DNA of 64,000 bases, taken from Mucilaginibacter rigui (GTDB taxonomy: Bacteria > Bacteroidota > Bacteroidia > Sphingobacteriales > Sphingobacteriaceae). Made by a program: the position numbers and the translations under genes. Below the pieces are notes generated by a model that did not search any database, was not told the origin of the DNA, and saw only the letters and a list, made by a program, of their open reading frames with translations. The stretch lies in assembly GCF_014773275.1 (NCBI RefSeq), contig NZ_JACWMW010000001.1, positions 1,116,001 through 1,180,000 on the forward strand, in the 5' to 3' direction. Below, one piece after another: positions 48,497 to 57,964 of the stretch. Each line of letters opens with the position of its first letter. Position 1 is the first letter of the stretch.

Positions 48497-49321
48497 ATGC
48501 AAATACTAAAAGATAAGGTTGTTTTTTTAACCGGCGGTACCGAGGGTATAGGTTATGAATGCGCCAAAAGATATTATAAAGCCGGGGCCAAAGTGAGTAT
48601 CATTACCCATAAAAAACATAGCCTGCATCAATGCCGCATGCAGTTTTTTAATGATGATATTTATTATATACTTGCCGATGTATCTATACCCGCTGATATA
48701 GAGAGGGCCATTGAAGCAACCATTGCGCATTTCGGTAAGATAGATATCATCCACAACAATGCAGGGGTATCCAGCCCCTCAAAAACCGTGTGCGACACTA
48801 CCGATGCCGAATGGGATAAAGTTTTTAACGTGAATGTTAAAGGGATATATCATACTACCAAATATGGTATTGCCGCATTAAAGCAAACTAAAGGTATTAT
48901 ACTAAATACAAGTAGCCTTGTTGGTGATATAGGACAAGATCAGCATGCTGCATACACCGCAACCAAAGGAGCTGTTAATGCGCTCACCAAATCAATGGCG
49001 TTAGATTATGCACCATTTGGCATCAGGGTTAATGCGGTAGCACCTGCTGGTGTTTGGACACCTATGTTAAGGCGCTGGAGTAACCAGCAGCCAAACGTAG
49101 CGCATATAGAAAGTTATTTGGACGAGATCCACCCATTAGGATATTGCCCCGAAGGTGATGTGGTTGCCGATGTTTGTCTTTTTTTGGTGTCTGAACAAGC
49201 CCGGTTTGTTACGGGCTGCATTTTGCCTGTATCGGGCGGTGCCGAATTGGGCTATCGTAAATATATGGAAAGACCTGCTGGAAATAATGCTGTTTTACCC
49301 AATCAAAAAGCAGTAGAATAA
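48497..49321 (+). CDS. SDR-family dehydrogenase, probable L-fucose dehydrogenase
   Basis: 274 residues from the ATG at 48497, chosen because MQILKDKVVFLTGG begins right at the Rossmann fold; GTG 48449 and ATG 48476 would add an unneeded leader. Classical short-chain dehydrogenase: TGGTEGIG at 12-19, NNAG, catalytic S140, Y153 and K157, and PAGVWTPMLRRW in the substrate region. L-fucose dehydrogenases have a similar PA-x-V-x-TP-x(3)-W pattern as I recall it, and oxidise L-fucose to the lactone. A later step, 2-keto-3-deoxy-fuconate dehydrogenase, also uses an SDR, so the exact step is open. The stop overlaps the start of the fuconate dehydratase (TAATG). Confidence 0.82.
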   Translation: MQILKDKVVFLTGGTEGIGYECAKRYYKAGAKVSIITHKKHSLHQCRMQFFNDDIYYILADVSIPADIERAIEATIAHFGKIDIIHNNAGVSSPSKTVCDTTDAEWDKVFNVNVKGIYHTTKYGIAALKQTKGIILNTSSLVGDIGQDQHAAYTATKGAVNALTKSMALDYAPFGIRVNAVAPAGVWTPMLRRWSNQQPNVAHIESYLDEIHPLGYCPEGDVVADVCLFLVSEQARFVTGCILPVSGGAELGYRKYMERPAGNNAVLPNQKAVE

Positions 49322-50553
49322 TGATAACCAAAGTAAAAATATCAGATATACGTTACCCGCTTGAAGGTAATGCAGGTAGCGATGCCATACACCGCGACCC
49401 TATATACTCTTATGCCGTAACGCAACTACGCGATGATAGTGGTATTACAGGTACCGGCTTTGCCTTTACCCTTGGTGAGGGTAATAACCTGGTTTGTAAA
49501 GCGGCAGAATATTATGCTCAAAGCCTGGTAGGTAAAGACATTGAGGTAACGATGGCCAACTTTGGCGGCCTGTTTAAGAAATTATCCAATGATCAACAGT
49601 TCCGTTGGCTGGGGCCGCATAAAGGTGTGGTGCACCTCGCCCTGGCATCGGTAACTAATGCCTGTTATGACTTGTGGGCCAAAAAGCGGGGAGTGCCTTT
49701 ATGGAAATTGCTTATAGATCTTGCACCTGAACAAATTGTAAATACGCTCGACTTATCCTATCTGGAAGAGGAACTCACTCATTCGCAGGCCATAGAAATG
49801 CTTACCGGGCAACAATCAACTAAAGCCAACAGGTCGCAGATACTGGATAAAGGCTATCCCGGATACGATACTTCAATAGGCTGGTTCAACTATTCGGATG
49901 AGTTGGTGCGGGAGAATTGTAAAAAAGCTTTAGCAGAAGGTTTTACTGCTATGAAGTTAAAAGTAGGCTCTATTGACCCGGAACGCGACATCCGCCGTGC
50001 GCATATTGTACGCGAGGTTGCAGGTGATGATGTTAAGGTGATGCTTGATGCCAACCAGCAATGGAATTTGCCCCAGGCTATAGATATTTGCACAAAGTTA
50101 AAAAACATGAACCCATACTGGGTAGAAGAGCCAACACATCCGGATGATGTAAATGCCCATGCTAAACTGGCGCAGGCTATAGCGCCCGTTAAACTTGCCC
50201 TCGGCGAACATGTGCCGAATAAGATCATCTTTAAAAATTACCTGCAATCGGGCTCGTCGTCATTTATGCAGGTGGATGCCGTTCGTGTTGGTGGTGTAAG
50301 CGAATTTATAACCATAAGCCTGCTTTGTAAAAAATATGGTGTACCGGTGGTGCCACACGTAGGCGATATGGGGCAGCTGCATCAGCATTTAGTGTTATTT
50401 AACCATATTGCTGTAGGCCACGAGGCACTGTTCCTGGAGCATATTCCGCACCTGCAAAAGCACTTCTTAAACCCCGCTCAAATTATAAACGGTGTGTATA
50501 AAACCCCGCAGGAAGCCGGTAGCAGCTGCGACCTGATCATTTTAAAAGATTAA
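49321..50553 (+). CDS. L-fuconate dehydratase (enolase superfamily)
   Basis: 410 residues. It turns L-fuconate into 2-keto-3-deoxy-L-fuconate in the non-phosphorylating fucose pathway. The mandelate-racemase-type capping domain (1-130) is followed by the barrel with K212/K214 (MKLKVGS), metal ligands D243 (LDANQQW), E269 (WVEEPTHPDD) and E296 (GEHV), and H346 (VPHVGD). The spacing of these residues follows that of the characterised Xanthomonas enzyme (K218/K220, D248, E274, E301, H351 as I recall them), as do RWLGPHKGVVHLALASV and GYPGYDTSIGW. It shares a TAATG overlap with the SDR gene and lies 17 bp before the symporter gene. This gene is the strongest evidence that the locus handles fucose. 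Confidence 0.92.
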   Translation: MITKVKISDIRYPLEGNAGSDAIHRDPIYSYAVTQLRDDSGITGTGFAFTLGEGNNLVCKAAEYYAQSLVGKDIEVTMANFGGLFKKLSNDQQFRWLGPHKGVVHLALASVTNACYDLWAKKRGVPLWKLLIDLAPEQIVNTLDLSYLEEELTHSQAIEMLTGQQSTKANRSQILDKGYPGYDTSIGWFNYSDELVRENCKKALAEGFTAMKLKVGSIDPERDIRRAHIVREVAGDDVKVMLDANQQWNLPQAIDICTKLKNMNPYWVEEPTHPDDVNAHAKLAQAIAPVKLALGEHVPNKIIFKNYLQSGSSSFMQVDAVRVGGVSEFITISLLCKKYGVPVVPHVGDMGQLHQHLVLFNHIAVGHEALFLEHIPHLQKHFLNPAQIINGVYKTPQEAGSSCDLIILKD

Positions 50554-50570
50554 GCTGAATAACAGTATAT

Positions 50571-52223
50571 ATGATAGGTTCATTTGACGCCACCGTAAGT
50601 ATTTTATATGTTATTGTTATACTGGCAATAGGGCTTTGGACGGGTTTGCGGCACCGTAACGCCAACAAAAAAGGCAATGTGGCCAGCGAATATTTTTTAG
50701 CCGGTAAAAGCCTTAAATGGCCTATGATAGGGCTGGCCCTTTTTGCCACAAACATATCATGCGTGCATTTGGTAAGCCTTGCACAAAGCGGTTTTGATAC
50801 AGGTTTACTTAATGGCACATTTGAGTGGATGGCATCGTTCACACTTATTTTACTTGCCTTGTTCTTTGTGCCGTTCTATATTAAATCAGGGGTATCTACC
50901 TTACCCGATTTTTTAGAGAAGCGCTATAACCGTGCAAGTAGAGACTGGCTGGCATTTATTTCTATACTATCGGCCATAATTATTCATATTTCGTTTTCAT
51001 TACTGGCAGGTGGCATTGTGTTGCAAACCCTGTTTGGGGTTAATATGTACACAAGTGTAATTATCATTGCCGTTATTACCACTATTTATACGGTTGTAGG
51101 TGGCTTAAAGGCAGTGGTGGTTACAGAATCTATCCAAACCGTAGTGTTGTTAAGCGGAGCAGTTATTATGAGTGTGGTTGCCTATAATAAAATGGGCGGA
51201 TGGGATAATATGGTGCATGTGCTACAGCAAAATAATCAACTCAATAAATTATCAATGATGCGCCCGCACGGCGATAGCAGCGGCCTGCCCTGGTATGCCG
51301 TATTGCTTGGGTATCCGGTACTTGGTATATGGTACTGGTGTGCCGACCAAACCATTGTACAGCGTGTATTGGGCGCTAAAGACGAAAACCACGCAAGGGT
51401 AGGGCCATTGTTTTGTGGCTTCATCAAAATATTGCCTGTGTTTATTTTTGTGATGCCAGGGCTTTTTGCTTACGCTTTGTATCAAACCGGTCACCTTAAT
51501 CTGAGCAGTATTAAAACCATGGCCGCAGGTAAAGAGGTGGTTAACAGCAAAGGGATTTATACCCTCATGATATTGCAATTGATACCCAAAGGGTTGGCAG
51601 GTGTACTTGTTGCGGCCTTATTGTCTGGGTTAATGAGTCAGATCTCGGGCGCATTAAACTCTATCTCAACAATGGCCAGCTATGATATTTATAAACGCTA
51701 TAAACCCGACGCGAGCGATGAAAGACTGGTTAAGGCAGGTAAAATAGCAGCGGGTTTATCTTTTGTACTGTCATTATTATTACTCCCGCTGCTAAATAGT
51801 TACGAAAGCATCTTTAATGGGTTGAATGATATTATAGCCCACATTGCACCGCCTATAACCTGTGTGTTTTTATTAGGTGTATTTTGGGGTAGGGCATCGG
51901 CTAAATCGGCGCAGCTTACATTATACATTGGTTCGGCAGCGGGTGTTTTGGTATTCGCTTACAGCAAGTTGTTACCACAGTCTATACTTGGCCAGATACC
52001 ATTTATGATGATGGCCTTTTACCTGTTTGTGTTTTGTGTACTGTTGCAAGTATGCATAACGTTTCTGTATCCGGCGCAGCATACAGCCGAAAGTTCAAAG
52101 CTTTACTGGAGATCGCCGCTCGAATCACTTCAGAGCCCTGGCTGGCAAGGGTTTGGTAATTATAAGTTTTTGTCGGTGTTGCTTATTGGCGTAATGGTAG
52201 TGTTGTTTTGGATATTTAGATAA
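50571..52223 (+). CDS. Sodium/solute symporter (SSS family), probable fucose importer
   Basis: 550 residues with about 13-14 membrane helices. SSS-family marks include SEYFLAGKSLKWPMIGLALFA at about 42-62, YTVVGGLKAVVVTES at about 175-190, and SGLMSQISGALNSISTMAS at about 343-361 (sodium-site helix). The relation is to sugar symporters of the SGLT type. It follows the fuconate dehydratase by 17 bp, which suggests inner-membrane uptake of L-fucose released by the GH95 enzyme. The substrate is inferred from its neighbours only. It is the last gene of the catabolic unit; 512 bp without a clear gene follow. Confidence 0.88.
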   Translation: MIGSFDATVSILYVIVILAIGLWTGLRHRNANKKGNVASEYFLAGKSLKWPMIGLALFATNISCVHLVSLAQSGFDTGLLNGTFEWMASFTLILLALFFVPFYIKSGVSTLPDFLEKRYNRASRDWLAFISILSAIIIHISFSLLAGGIVLQTLFGVNMYTSVIIIAVITTIYTVVGGLKAVVVTESIQTVVLLSGAVIMSVVAYNKMGGWDNMVHVLQQNNQLNKLSMMRPHGDSSGLPWYAVLLGYPVLGIWYWCADQTIVQRVLGAKDENHARVGPLFCGFIKILPVFIFVMPGLFAYALYQTGHLNLSSIKTMAAGKEVVNSKGIYTLMILQLIPKGLAGVLVAALLSGLMSQISGALNSISTMASYDIYKRYKPDASDERLVKAGKIAAGLSFVLSLLLLPLLNSYESIFNGLNDIIAHIAPPITCVFLLGVFWGRASAKSAQLTLYIGSAAGVLVFAYSKLLPQSILGQIPFMMMAFYLFVFCVLLQVCITFLYPAQHTAESSKLYWRSPLESLQSPGWQGFGNYKFLSVLLIGVMVVLFWIFR

Positions 52224-52355
52224 TTAAATTCATATACTAATAACGTTATGTAATTGCTGCTACAACCGTTGTGTTTACCCATTGTAATTGATTTGTATAT
52301 TAAATACGATTTTAATACGTGAATAATATAATAGTCCATCACCTTTAAAGCTTTA

Positions 52356-52402
52356 TCCATTTTAAAGCAGTTTTTAAGCGTTTAAATTTATCGAACCAAT
52401 TA
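52356..52402 (+). promoter_or_regulatory. 47-bp shared element, copy 1 (before susC of the fucose locus)
   Basis: It begins TCCATTTTAAAGCAG and ends AACCAATTA. Compared with 61792-61838, 38 of 47 positions are the same with no gap, and the identical blocks (15 bp, AGC, TTTA, TTTA, 9 bp) lie at the same spacing. Two copies before two genes of the same pathway suggest a binding site for the locus regulator, probably the AraC protein. Confidence 0.7.
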
Positions 52403-52418
52403 ACCAATTCTTATAATT

Positions 52419-52538
52419 ATGGAACACTTTTACAAAAAACAGGTAATAAATACGCCTTGTGCGGTTTTATGGCATCCGCCGGGTCGGGCGCTGCTACTTC
52501 CAAAAGCCACAATATTTACCATGGGATATAGGATTTAA
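52419..52538 (+). CDS. Possible 39-codon leader ORF before susC
   Basis: ATG at 52419 (in ATTATGG, the usual start context in this window) opens a frame beginning MEHFYKKQVINTPCAVLWHP and ends with TAA at 52536-52538. It begins 17 bp after the shared element. It may be a leader peptide, a chance frame, or part of a degraded repeat, because the middle is GC-rich and unlike the neighbouring DNA. I know of no homolog. Confidence 0.25.
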   Translation: MEHFYKKQVINTPCAVLWHPPGRALLLPKATIFTMGYRI

Positions 52539-52735
52539 ATTTGCTGCACAATCATCGGATTGTACAGAATTTTAATAAACCCGTAATTATTTACTGTAAG
52601 CTAATGCCTTGCAGGGTTGTATTGCTGTGCCATTTCAGTCGGAAATGTTCCATGAGATTGTGACCTATCCCAAAACATACAATGCAATTATTTTAATGAA
52701 CCAAGTACTATAAAACCAAATTATGATAAAAATTT

Positions 52736-55700
52736 ATGAAACCATTTTACGAACGCATAAACAGCTTTAGGCTACCCCAAATTGCGCTTGGTAAAGTTGC
52801 CTGTACATTGTATTGTATCCTGATATTATGTGCTATAACCAGCACCAAAACCTATGCGCAAAGTAAAGTGACTATTACGGGCGTTGTGGCAGATACCACA
52901 GGCACAAGTATTATTGGCGCCAATATATCGGCTACCAACCGCAAAAACGTAAGCACAGCAACCGATGTTAACGGAAAGTTTGTTATTGATGCCGAAGTGG
53001 GTACAGTTTTTAGGGTAACTTATGTAGGTTACAGGGAAACCTCCTTTACGGTATTAGCAGATACCCGGAGTTATAACATTGTAATGAAGGTTACTAAAAA
53101 CGAATTTAACGATGTTGTAATTACCGCCTATGGCCGTAAACAACGTAAAGAAGCCGTTGTTGGGTCAGTAACCACTATTACCCCCGGCGATTTAAAAATA
53201 CCGGCGAGTAACCTTACCAACGCTTTGGCGGGGCAGGTTGCAGGTGTAATTGCTTACCAGCCAAGCGGCCAGCCAGGCCTTGATAACTCATCTTTCTTTA
53301 TCAGGGGGGTTACAACTTTCGGCTACAAAAAAGATCCGCTTATTTTAATTGATAACGTTGAACTCTCAACCTCTGATCTTGCCCGTTTGCAGGTTGATGA
53401 TATAGCAAGCTTCTCTATATTAAAAGATGCAAGTGCTACCGCTTTATACGGTGCAAGGGGGGCAAATGGTGTTATATTAGTTACTACAAAAGAGGGTAAA
53501 GTAGGCAAACCACAAATAAATGTACGTGTAGAGAATTCGATTTCGCAATCGGTTAAAAACCTTGAATTGGCAGATCCTATCACCTATATGCGCCTGTTTA
53601 ACGAAGCAACCCGCACACGCGACCCCTTGAGTCCGCTGCCCTTTACACCAAACGATATTATTAACAGGCAAGCCACTGTTGCAAACGCACCGGGTAGCAA
53701 CCCTTATGTTTACCCCGCGGTAGATTGGTTGAAAACTTTATTTAAAGACCGCACTAACACCCAAAGGGCCGATATGAGCGTAAGCGGCGGCGGCGGTGTA
53801 GCACGCTATTATGTATCAGGGTCATATAATATTGACCATGGCATTTTACGTGAAGACATAAAGAACAATAACAATAACAACGTAAACTTCCGTAACTATC
53901 AGTTACGCTCTAATATTAATATCAACCTTACAAAATCTACAGAGATGATTGTAAGGCTTGTGGGTACCTTTAACGAATATAATGGCCCGTTAACCTCTGA
54001 TGCTTCTTTCTCTACCGATTTGTATAATATAGCCATGCACACCAGCCCGGTGTTGTTTCCAGCATATTACCCGGCAGATTTGGCAAATCAGAATACCCAG
54101 CATATCCTGTTTGGTAATTCTCCTGACCCGGGAGGGGCAAATACAGTTGCGTATTTAAACCCTTATGCTGCACTATTAAGAGGGCATAAAAACTTTTCAC
54201 AATCGCGCGTATCGGCACAGTTGGAGCTAAACCAAAATCTTGACGCGGTAACCAATGGTTTAAATTTCCACGGATTGTTCCATACCAACAGGTATTCGTA
54301 TTTTGAATCATCAATGGGTTACTCGCCTTTTTATTATAACATTGGTAGCTATGATAAAGCAAATAATACGTACGTTCTATCGTGGTTAAACTCTCAACCC
54401 GGCCAGGCCACCGAATATCTTAATTACTACCGTAACCCCAATACTACACAAGCCAATACTTACTTGTTTTTTCAGGGTGTGTTAGATTACAGCAAACGCC
54501 TTGGCGATCATAACATCAGCAGTTCATTAATAGGTACACAGCAACAAACGCTATACGGTAACCAGGAAACATTATTTAAATCATTACCTTATCGTAACCT
54601 TACCGTGGCAGGCCGTGCAACTTACTCTTATAAAGGCCGGTATTTTTTAGAATTTAACTTTGGTTACAATGGTACCGAGCGTTTTTCGGCCAACCACAGG
54701 TTCGGTTTCTTCCCAACCATTGGCGGTTCATGGATCGTATCTGACGAAAAATTCTGGAAAGACGGTATATATGATGTTGTAAACCGGATGAAATTAAGGG
54801 CCAGCTACGGTACAGTAGGTAACGACCAGATAGGGGAGCAAAGGTTCTTCTATCTGTCTGACGTTAACCTGAACGGTGGTAACCCAGCATATTTTGGTAC
54901 TAATAACGGTTATGGCCGTAATGGTGTTACGGTTAATAACTATGCTAACTCTGATATCACCTGGGAAACCTCAAGGCAATTAAACTTAGGTATGGAACTT
55001 ACCATGTTTAAAAACCTGAACATAGTGGCCGAGGTGTACAAATACCATCGTACTAATATCTTACAAAACCGGTCTTCAATACCTACCACTATGGGTTTAG
55101 AGGCTAATGTAAGCGCCAACTTTGGTGAAGCCGAGTCTAAAGGTATCGACCTGCAGATGGATTATAAAACACAAATTGGTACAACCGGCTTTATCCAGGC
55201 AAGGGGTAACTTAACTATCGCTACAAGTAAATACAGCAAATACGAAGAACCTGAATATGCCGAAGCTTACCGTTATCAAACAGGCCAATCTATTAACCGT
55301 GCTGTAGGGTACATAGCGGAGCGCTTGTTTGTTGATGATAACGAGGCCCTAAACTCGCCAAGCCAAATATTCTCAACCAATGGTATTGCACCTAAAGGTG
55401 GTGATATTAAATACCGCGATTTAAATAATGACGGCAAAATAGATGCTGCCGACCTTACTTTTATCGGGTACCCAACAGTGCCTCAAATTGTATATGGTTA
55501 TGGCGTATCAAGTGGTTATAAGGGGTTTGATCTTTCAGCCTTTTTCCAAGGCCAGGCACAGGTTAGCTTCTTTATAGATGCAAGCCGAACCAGCCCTTTC
55601 ATACAAAGCCCTGATGGCGCTTATGCAAGCGGCAACACACAACTACTCAAGGCATTTGCAGACGATCATTGGTCTGAAGATAACCAAAATTTATATGCGC

Positions 55701-55990
55701 AATATCCAAGGTTGGGCGTAAACGGTAACCAGATTGAAAACAACAGGCAAAATAGTACCTGGTGGATGCGCGATGGTAGCTTCCTGCGCTTAAAATCAAT
55801 AGAGTTAGGTTACACTATTCCTGCTCGTATTACCAAAAAATGGAAAATGAGCAAGCTTCGTATCTACTTTAACGGGTTAAATTTATATACCTGGAGCCCG
55901 TTCAAATTGTGGGACCCGGAAATTGGGGGTAATGGTTTTGCTTACCCAATACAAAAGGTATTTAACGTAGGCCTTAACGTCAATTTATAA
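52736..55990 (+). CDS. SusC/RagA TonB-dependent transporter (fucose locus)
   Basis: 1084 residues. An N-terminal signal (core about 20-40, ending KTYAQ) is followed by a carboxypeptidase-regulatory-like domain (about 46-120, GTSIIGANISATNRKNVSTA), a plug starting near VVITAYGRKQRKEAV (about 125) with SILKDASATALYGARGANGV (about 224-243), and the barrel. There is no STN domain, so regulation by an anti-sigma factor is not expected, which fits AraC control. SusD follows after 26 bp. The fucose-containing glycan it imports is inferred from the GH95 gene and the fucose catabolic genes; xyloglucan, rhamnogalacturonan II side chains, fucosylated animal glycans and fucoidan fragments are all possible. 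Confidence 0.95.
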   Translation: MKPFYERINSFRLPQIALGKVACTLYCILILCAITSTKTYAQSKVTITGVVADTTGTSIIGANISATNRKNVSTATDVNGKFVIDAEVGTVFRVTYVGYRETSFTVLADTRSYNIVMKVTKNEFNDVVITAYGRKQRKEAVVGSVTTITPGDLKIPASNLTNALAGQVAGVIAYQPSGQPGLDNSSFFIRGVTTFGYKKDPLILIDNVELSTSDLARLQVDDIASFSILKDASATALYGARGANGVILVTTKEGKVGKPQINVRVENSISQSVKNLELADPITYMRLFNEATRTRDPLSPLPFTPNDIINRQATVANAPGSNPYVYPAVDWLKTLFKDRTNTQRADMSVSGGGGVARYYVSGSYNIDHGILREDIKNNNNNNVNFRNYQLRSNININLTKSTEMIVRLVGTFNEYNGPLTSDASFSTDLYNIAMHTSPVLFPAYYPADLANQNTQHILFGNSPDPGGANTVAYLNPYAALLRGHKNFSQSRVSAQLELNQNLDAVTNGLNFHGLFHTNRYSYFESSMGYSPFYYNIGSYDKANNTYVLSWLNSQPGQATEYLNYYRNPNTTQANTYLFFQGVLDYSKRLGDHNISSSLIGTQQQTLYGNQETLFKSLPYRNLTVAGRATYSYKGRYFLEFNFGYNGTERFSANHRFGFFPTIGGSWIVSDEKFWKDGIYDVVNRMKLRASYGTVGNDQIGEQRFFYLSDVNLNGGNPAYFGTNNGYGRNGVTVNNYANSDITWETSRQLNLGMELTMFKNLNIVAEVYKYHRTNILQNRSSIPTTMGLEANVSANFGEAESKGIDLQMDYKTQIGTTGFIQARGNLTIATSKYSKYEEPEYAEAYRYQTGQSINRAVGYIAERLFVDDNEALNSPSQIFSTNGIAPKGGDIKYRDLNNDGKIDAADLTFIGYPTVPQIVYGYGVSSGYKGFDLSAFFQGQAQVSFFIDASRTSPFIQSPDGAYASGNTQLLKAFADDHWSEDNQNLYAQYPRLGVNGNQIENNRQNSTWWMRDGSFLRLKSIELGYTIPARITKKWKMSKLRIYFNGLNLYTWSPFKLWDPEIGGNGFAYPIQKVFNVGLNVNL

Positions 55991-56016
55991 TACACAAGGA
56001 TTTATATATCAGTTAT

Positions 56017-57927
56017 ATGAAAAAAATAGCTCAGTTTATATGCGTGGTAGTAGTAGTGCTATCGGGCGTATCCTGTAAAAAGTACCTGGACCTGGCGCCG
56101 GATAATACCGGTACGCTTGAGTATGCTTTCAGAAACCGTAATGAAACAGAAAATTATCTGTTTACCTGTTATGCTACCTTACAACAGTTTGCCAATGCTA
56201 CAACTAACGCAGGGTTTACAACGTCAGGAGAGATCATTTATCCAAACAATTTAACCAAGCACCCTATCGATGAAACGGGGTTTAACTTACTTCGTGGATC
56301 GCAAAACAGTTCGCAGCCCGGGTTAAATTATTGGGATGGCGAAAATAGCGGGCAGGCGGTATTCCGCTCTATCAGGAGATGTAATACCATGCTGGAAAAT
56401 ATTAACAAGCCGGTTGATTTAGGTGAAGGTGAAAAAAAGAGATGGATAGCAGAAACCAAGTTTTTAAAGGCCTATTATCACTTTTATCTTGCACGTTTAT
56501 ATGGGCCGATCCCGTTAATTAAAACCAATTTGGATATCACTGCTTCAACCGAAGAGATAAAGGTTAAGCGGGCACCGGTTGACTCTGTTTTTAACTACAT
56601 CGTATCGTTATTGGACGAAGCCGCACCAGACCTGCCACCGGTTATTGATAACCAGGCAAAAGAGTTGGGCCGCATTACCCGTAACATAGCTCTATCAGTT
56701 AAGGCCGATGTATTAATGACGGCGGCAAGCCCGTTGTTTAATGGTAACCCCGATTATACAAGTACCCAGAATAAAGACGGACAAAAACTTTTCCCTGCAG
56801 CTTATGACCCTGCAAAATGGCAGAGGGCAGCAATAGCTTGTAAAGAAGCGATTGATGCCTGCGAGGCAAGTGGTTTAAAGTTATACACCTTTATCCCGCC
56901 AGCAAGCATCAGGGTGCTGCCAGATTCATTACGTACGGTTTTAACCTTGCAGGGAGCAGTTACCGAAAAATGGGAGCAGAACAGCGAACTGATCTGGGCG
57001 TTAAACCCAACCTTTTCATGGCAGGGGTATGCAACACCTCGTTTAACACAAAAAGGTGTTGTAAATATTTTTTCTAACCCATCAACCTTCGCGGTGCCCA
57101 TGTCAATCCAGGAGCTTTTTTACTCTGATAAAGGTGTGCCGATAAATGAGGACAAAACCTTTGATTATCCGGGCCGCTATAGCCTAAAAACGGGCGACGA
57201 CGCAAATCGTTTTTATATCGCTAAAGATTCGGTAACCGTTAAGGAGCATTTTAACCGCGAGCCTCGTTTTTATGCGAATCTTGGTTTTGATGGCGGTATT
57301 TGGTTTGGTAATGGTAAAACAAACCTCAATGATATGTATCATGTTTGGGCCAGGGGTATAGAATCATTTGCCGGGCCTAAAGATGTTAATACATTAAATA
57401 TTACCGGTTATTGGCCAAAAAAATTGGTTAATTATCAATCAGTTTATGATGATGGTTTCCAGGAAATTAGTTACCGTTTACCTATGATACGCCTTGCGGG
57501 GTTATATCTTTTATATGCCGAAGCTTTAAATGAAGCCAACGGCCCAACAGCCGAGGCCTACCTGTATATAGATAAAGTAAGGGCAAGGGCGGGCCTTAAA
57601 GGCGTAGTTGAATCATGGACAGACTATTCGAAAAATCCGGGAAAATTCGGGTCCAAAGAAGGCCTGCGACAGATCATCCACCAGGAGAGACGGTTAGAGC
57701 TATGCTTTGAAGGCCAGTCAGGCTGGGACTTGCGCAGGTGGAAAGAGCTACAAATTGTATTAAGTACGCCAATGCAGGGATGGAATGTTTATGAAAATAA
57801 ACCAGCTAACTATTATCAACCACGCACCGTATTTACCGCCATATTTGGTTTGCGTAATTATTTGTGGCCAATAAAAGATAATAGCCTTATTGTTAACGGC
57901 AACCTGGTGCAAAACCCATACTGGTAG
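56017..57927 (+). CDS. SusD/RagB-family lipoprotein (fucose locus)
   Basis: 636 residues, longer than the other two SusD proteins here (492 and 503). Lipoprotein signal with Cys20 (LSGVSCKK). The N-terminal helical domain has KFLKAYYHFYLARLYGPIPL, and the C-terminal region has RLAGLYLLYAEALNEAN and HQERRLELCFEGQSGWDLRR. The added length is mostly in the middle (about 270-450) and may shape a larger binding lid. It is 26 bp after susC and 37 bp before the next lipoprotein start, so all four genes to 60469 look like one operon. Confidence 0.94.
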   Translation: MKKIAQFICVVVVVLSGVSCKKYLDLAPDNTGTLEYAFRNRNETENYLFTCYATLQQFANATTNAGFTTSGEIIYPNNLTKHPIDETGFNLLRGSQNSSQPGLNYWDGENSGQAVFRSIRRCNTMLENINKPVDLGEGEKKRWIAETKFLKAYYHFYLARLYGPIPLIKTNLDITASTEEIKVKRAPVDSVFNYIVSLLDEAAPDLPPVIDNQAKELGRITRNIALSVKADVLMTAASPLFNGNPDYTSTQNKDGQKLFPAAYDPAKWQRAAIACKEAIDACEASGLKLYTFIPPASIRVLPDSLRTVLTLQGAVTEKWEQNSELIWALNPTFSWQGYATPRLTQKGVVNIFSNPSTFAVPMSIQELFYSDKGVPINEDKTFDYPGRYSLKTGDDANRFYIAKDSVTVKEHFNREPRFYANLGFDGGIWFGNGKTNLNDMYHVWARGIESFAGPKDVNTLNITGYWPKKLVNYQSVYDDGFQEISYRLPMIRLAGLYLLYAEALNEANGPTAEAYLYIDKVRARAGLKGVVESWTDYSKNPGKFGSKEGLRQIIHQERRLELCFEGQSGWDLRRWKELQIVLSTPMQGWNVYENKPANYYQPRTVFTAIFGLRNYLWPIKDNSLIVNGNLVQNPYW

Positions 57928-57964
57928 AATATAGTGTGTGATGAAACCTAAAAAGAAATTAATT

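Larger units (their letters stand above)
52224..52735 (+). other. 512-bp region before the third susC: shared element, short ORF, possible leader
   Basis: No gene of normal size. It holds the 47-bp shared element (52356-52402), a 39-codon frame (52419-52538) with a GC-rich patch (about 52468-52498) unlike its surroundings, and a small inverted repeat ACAATC/GATTGT near 52549-52564. If transcription starts near the shared element, the susC message has a leader of roughly 300 bases. Confidence 0.5.
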
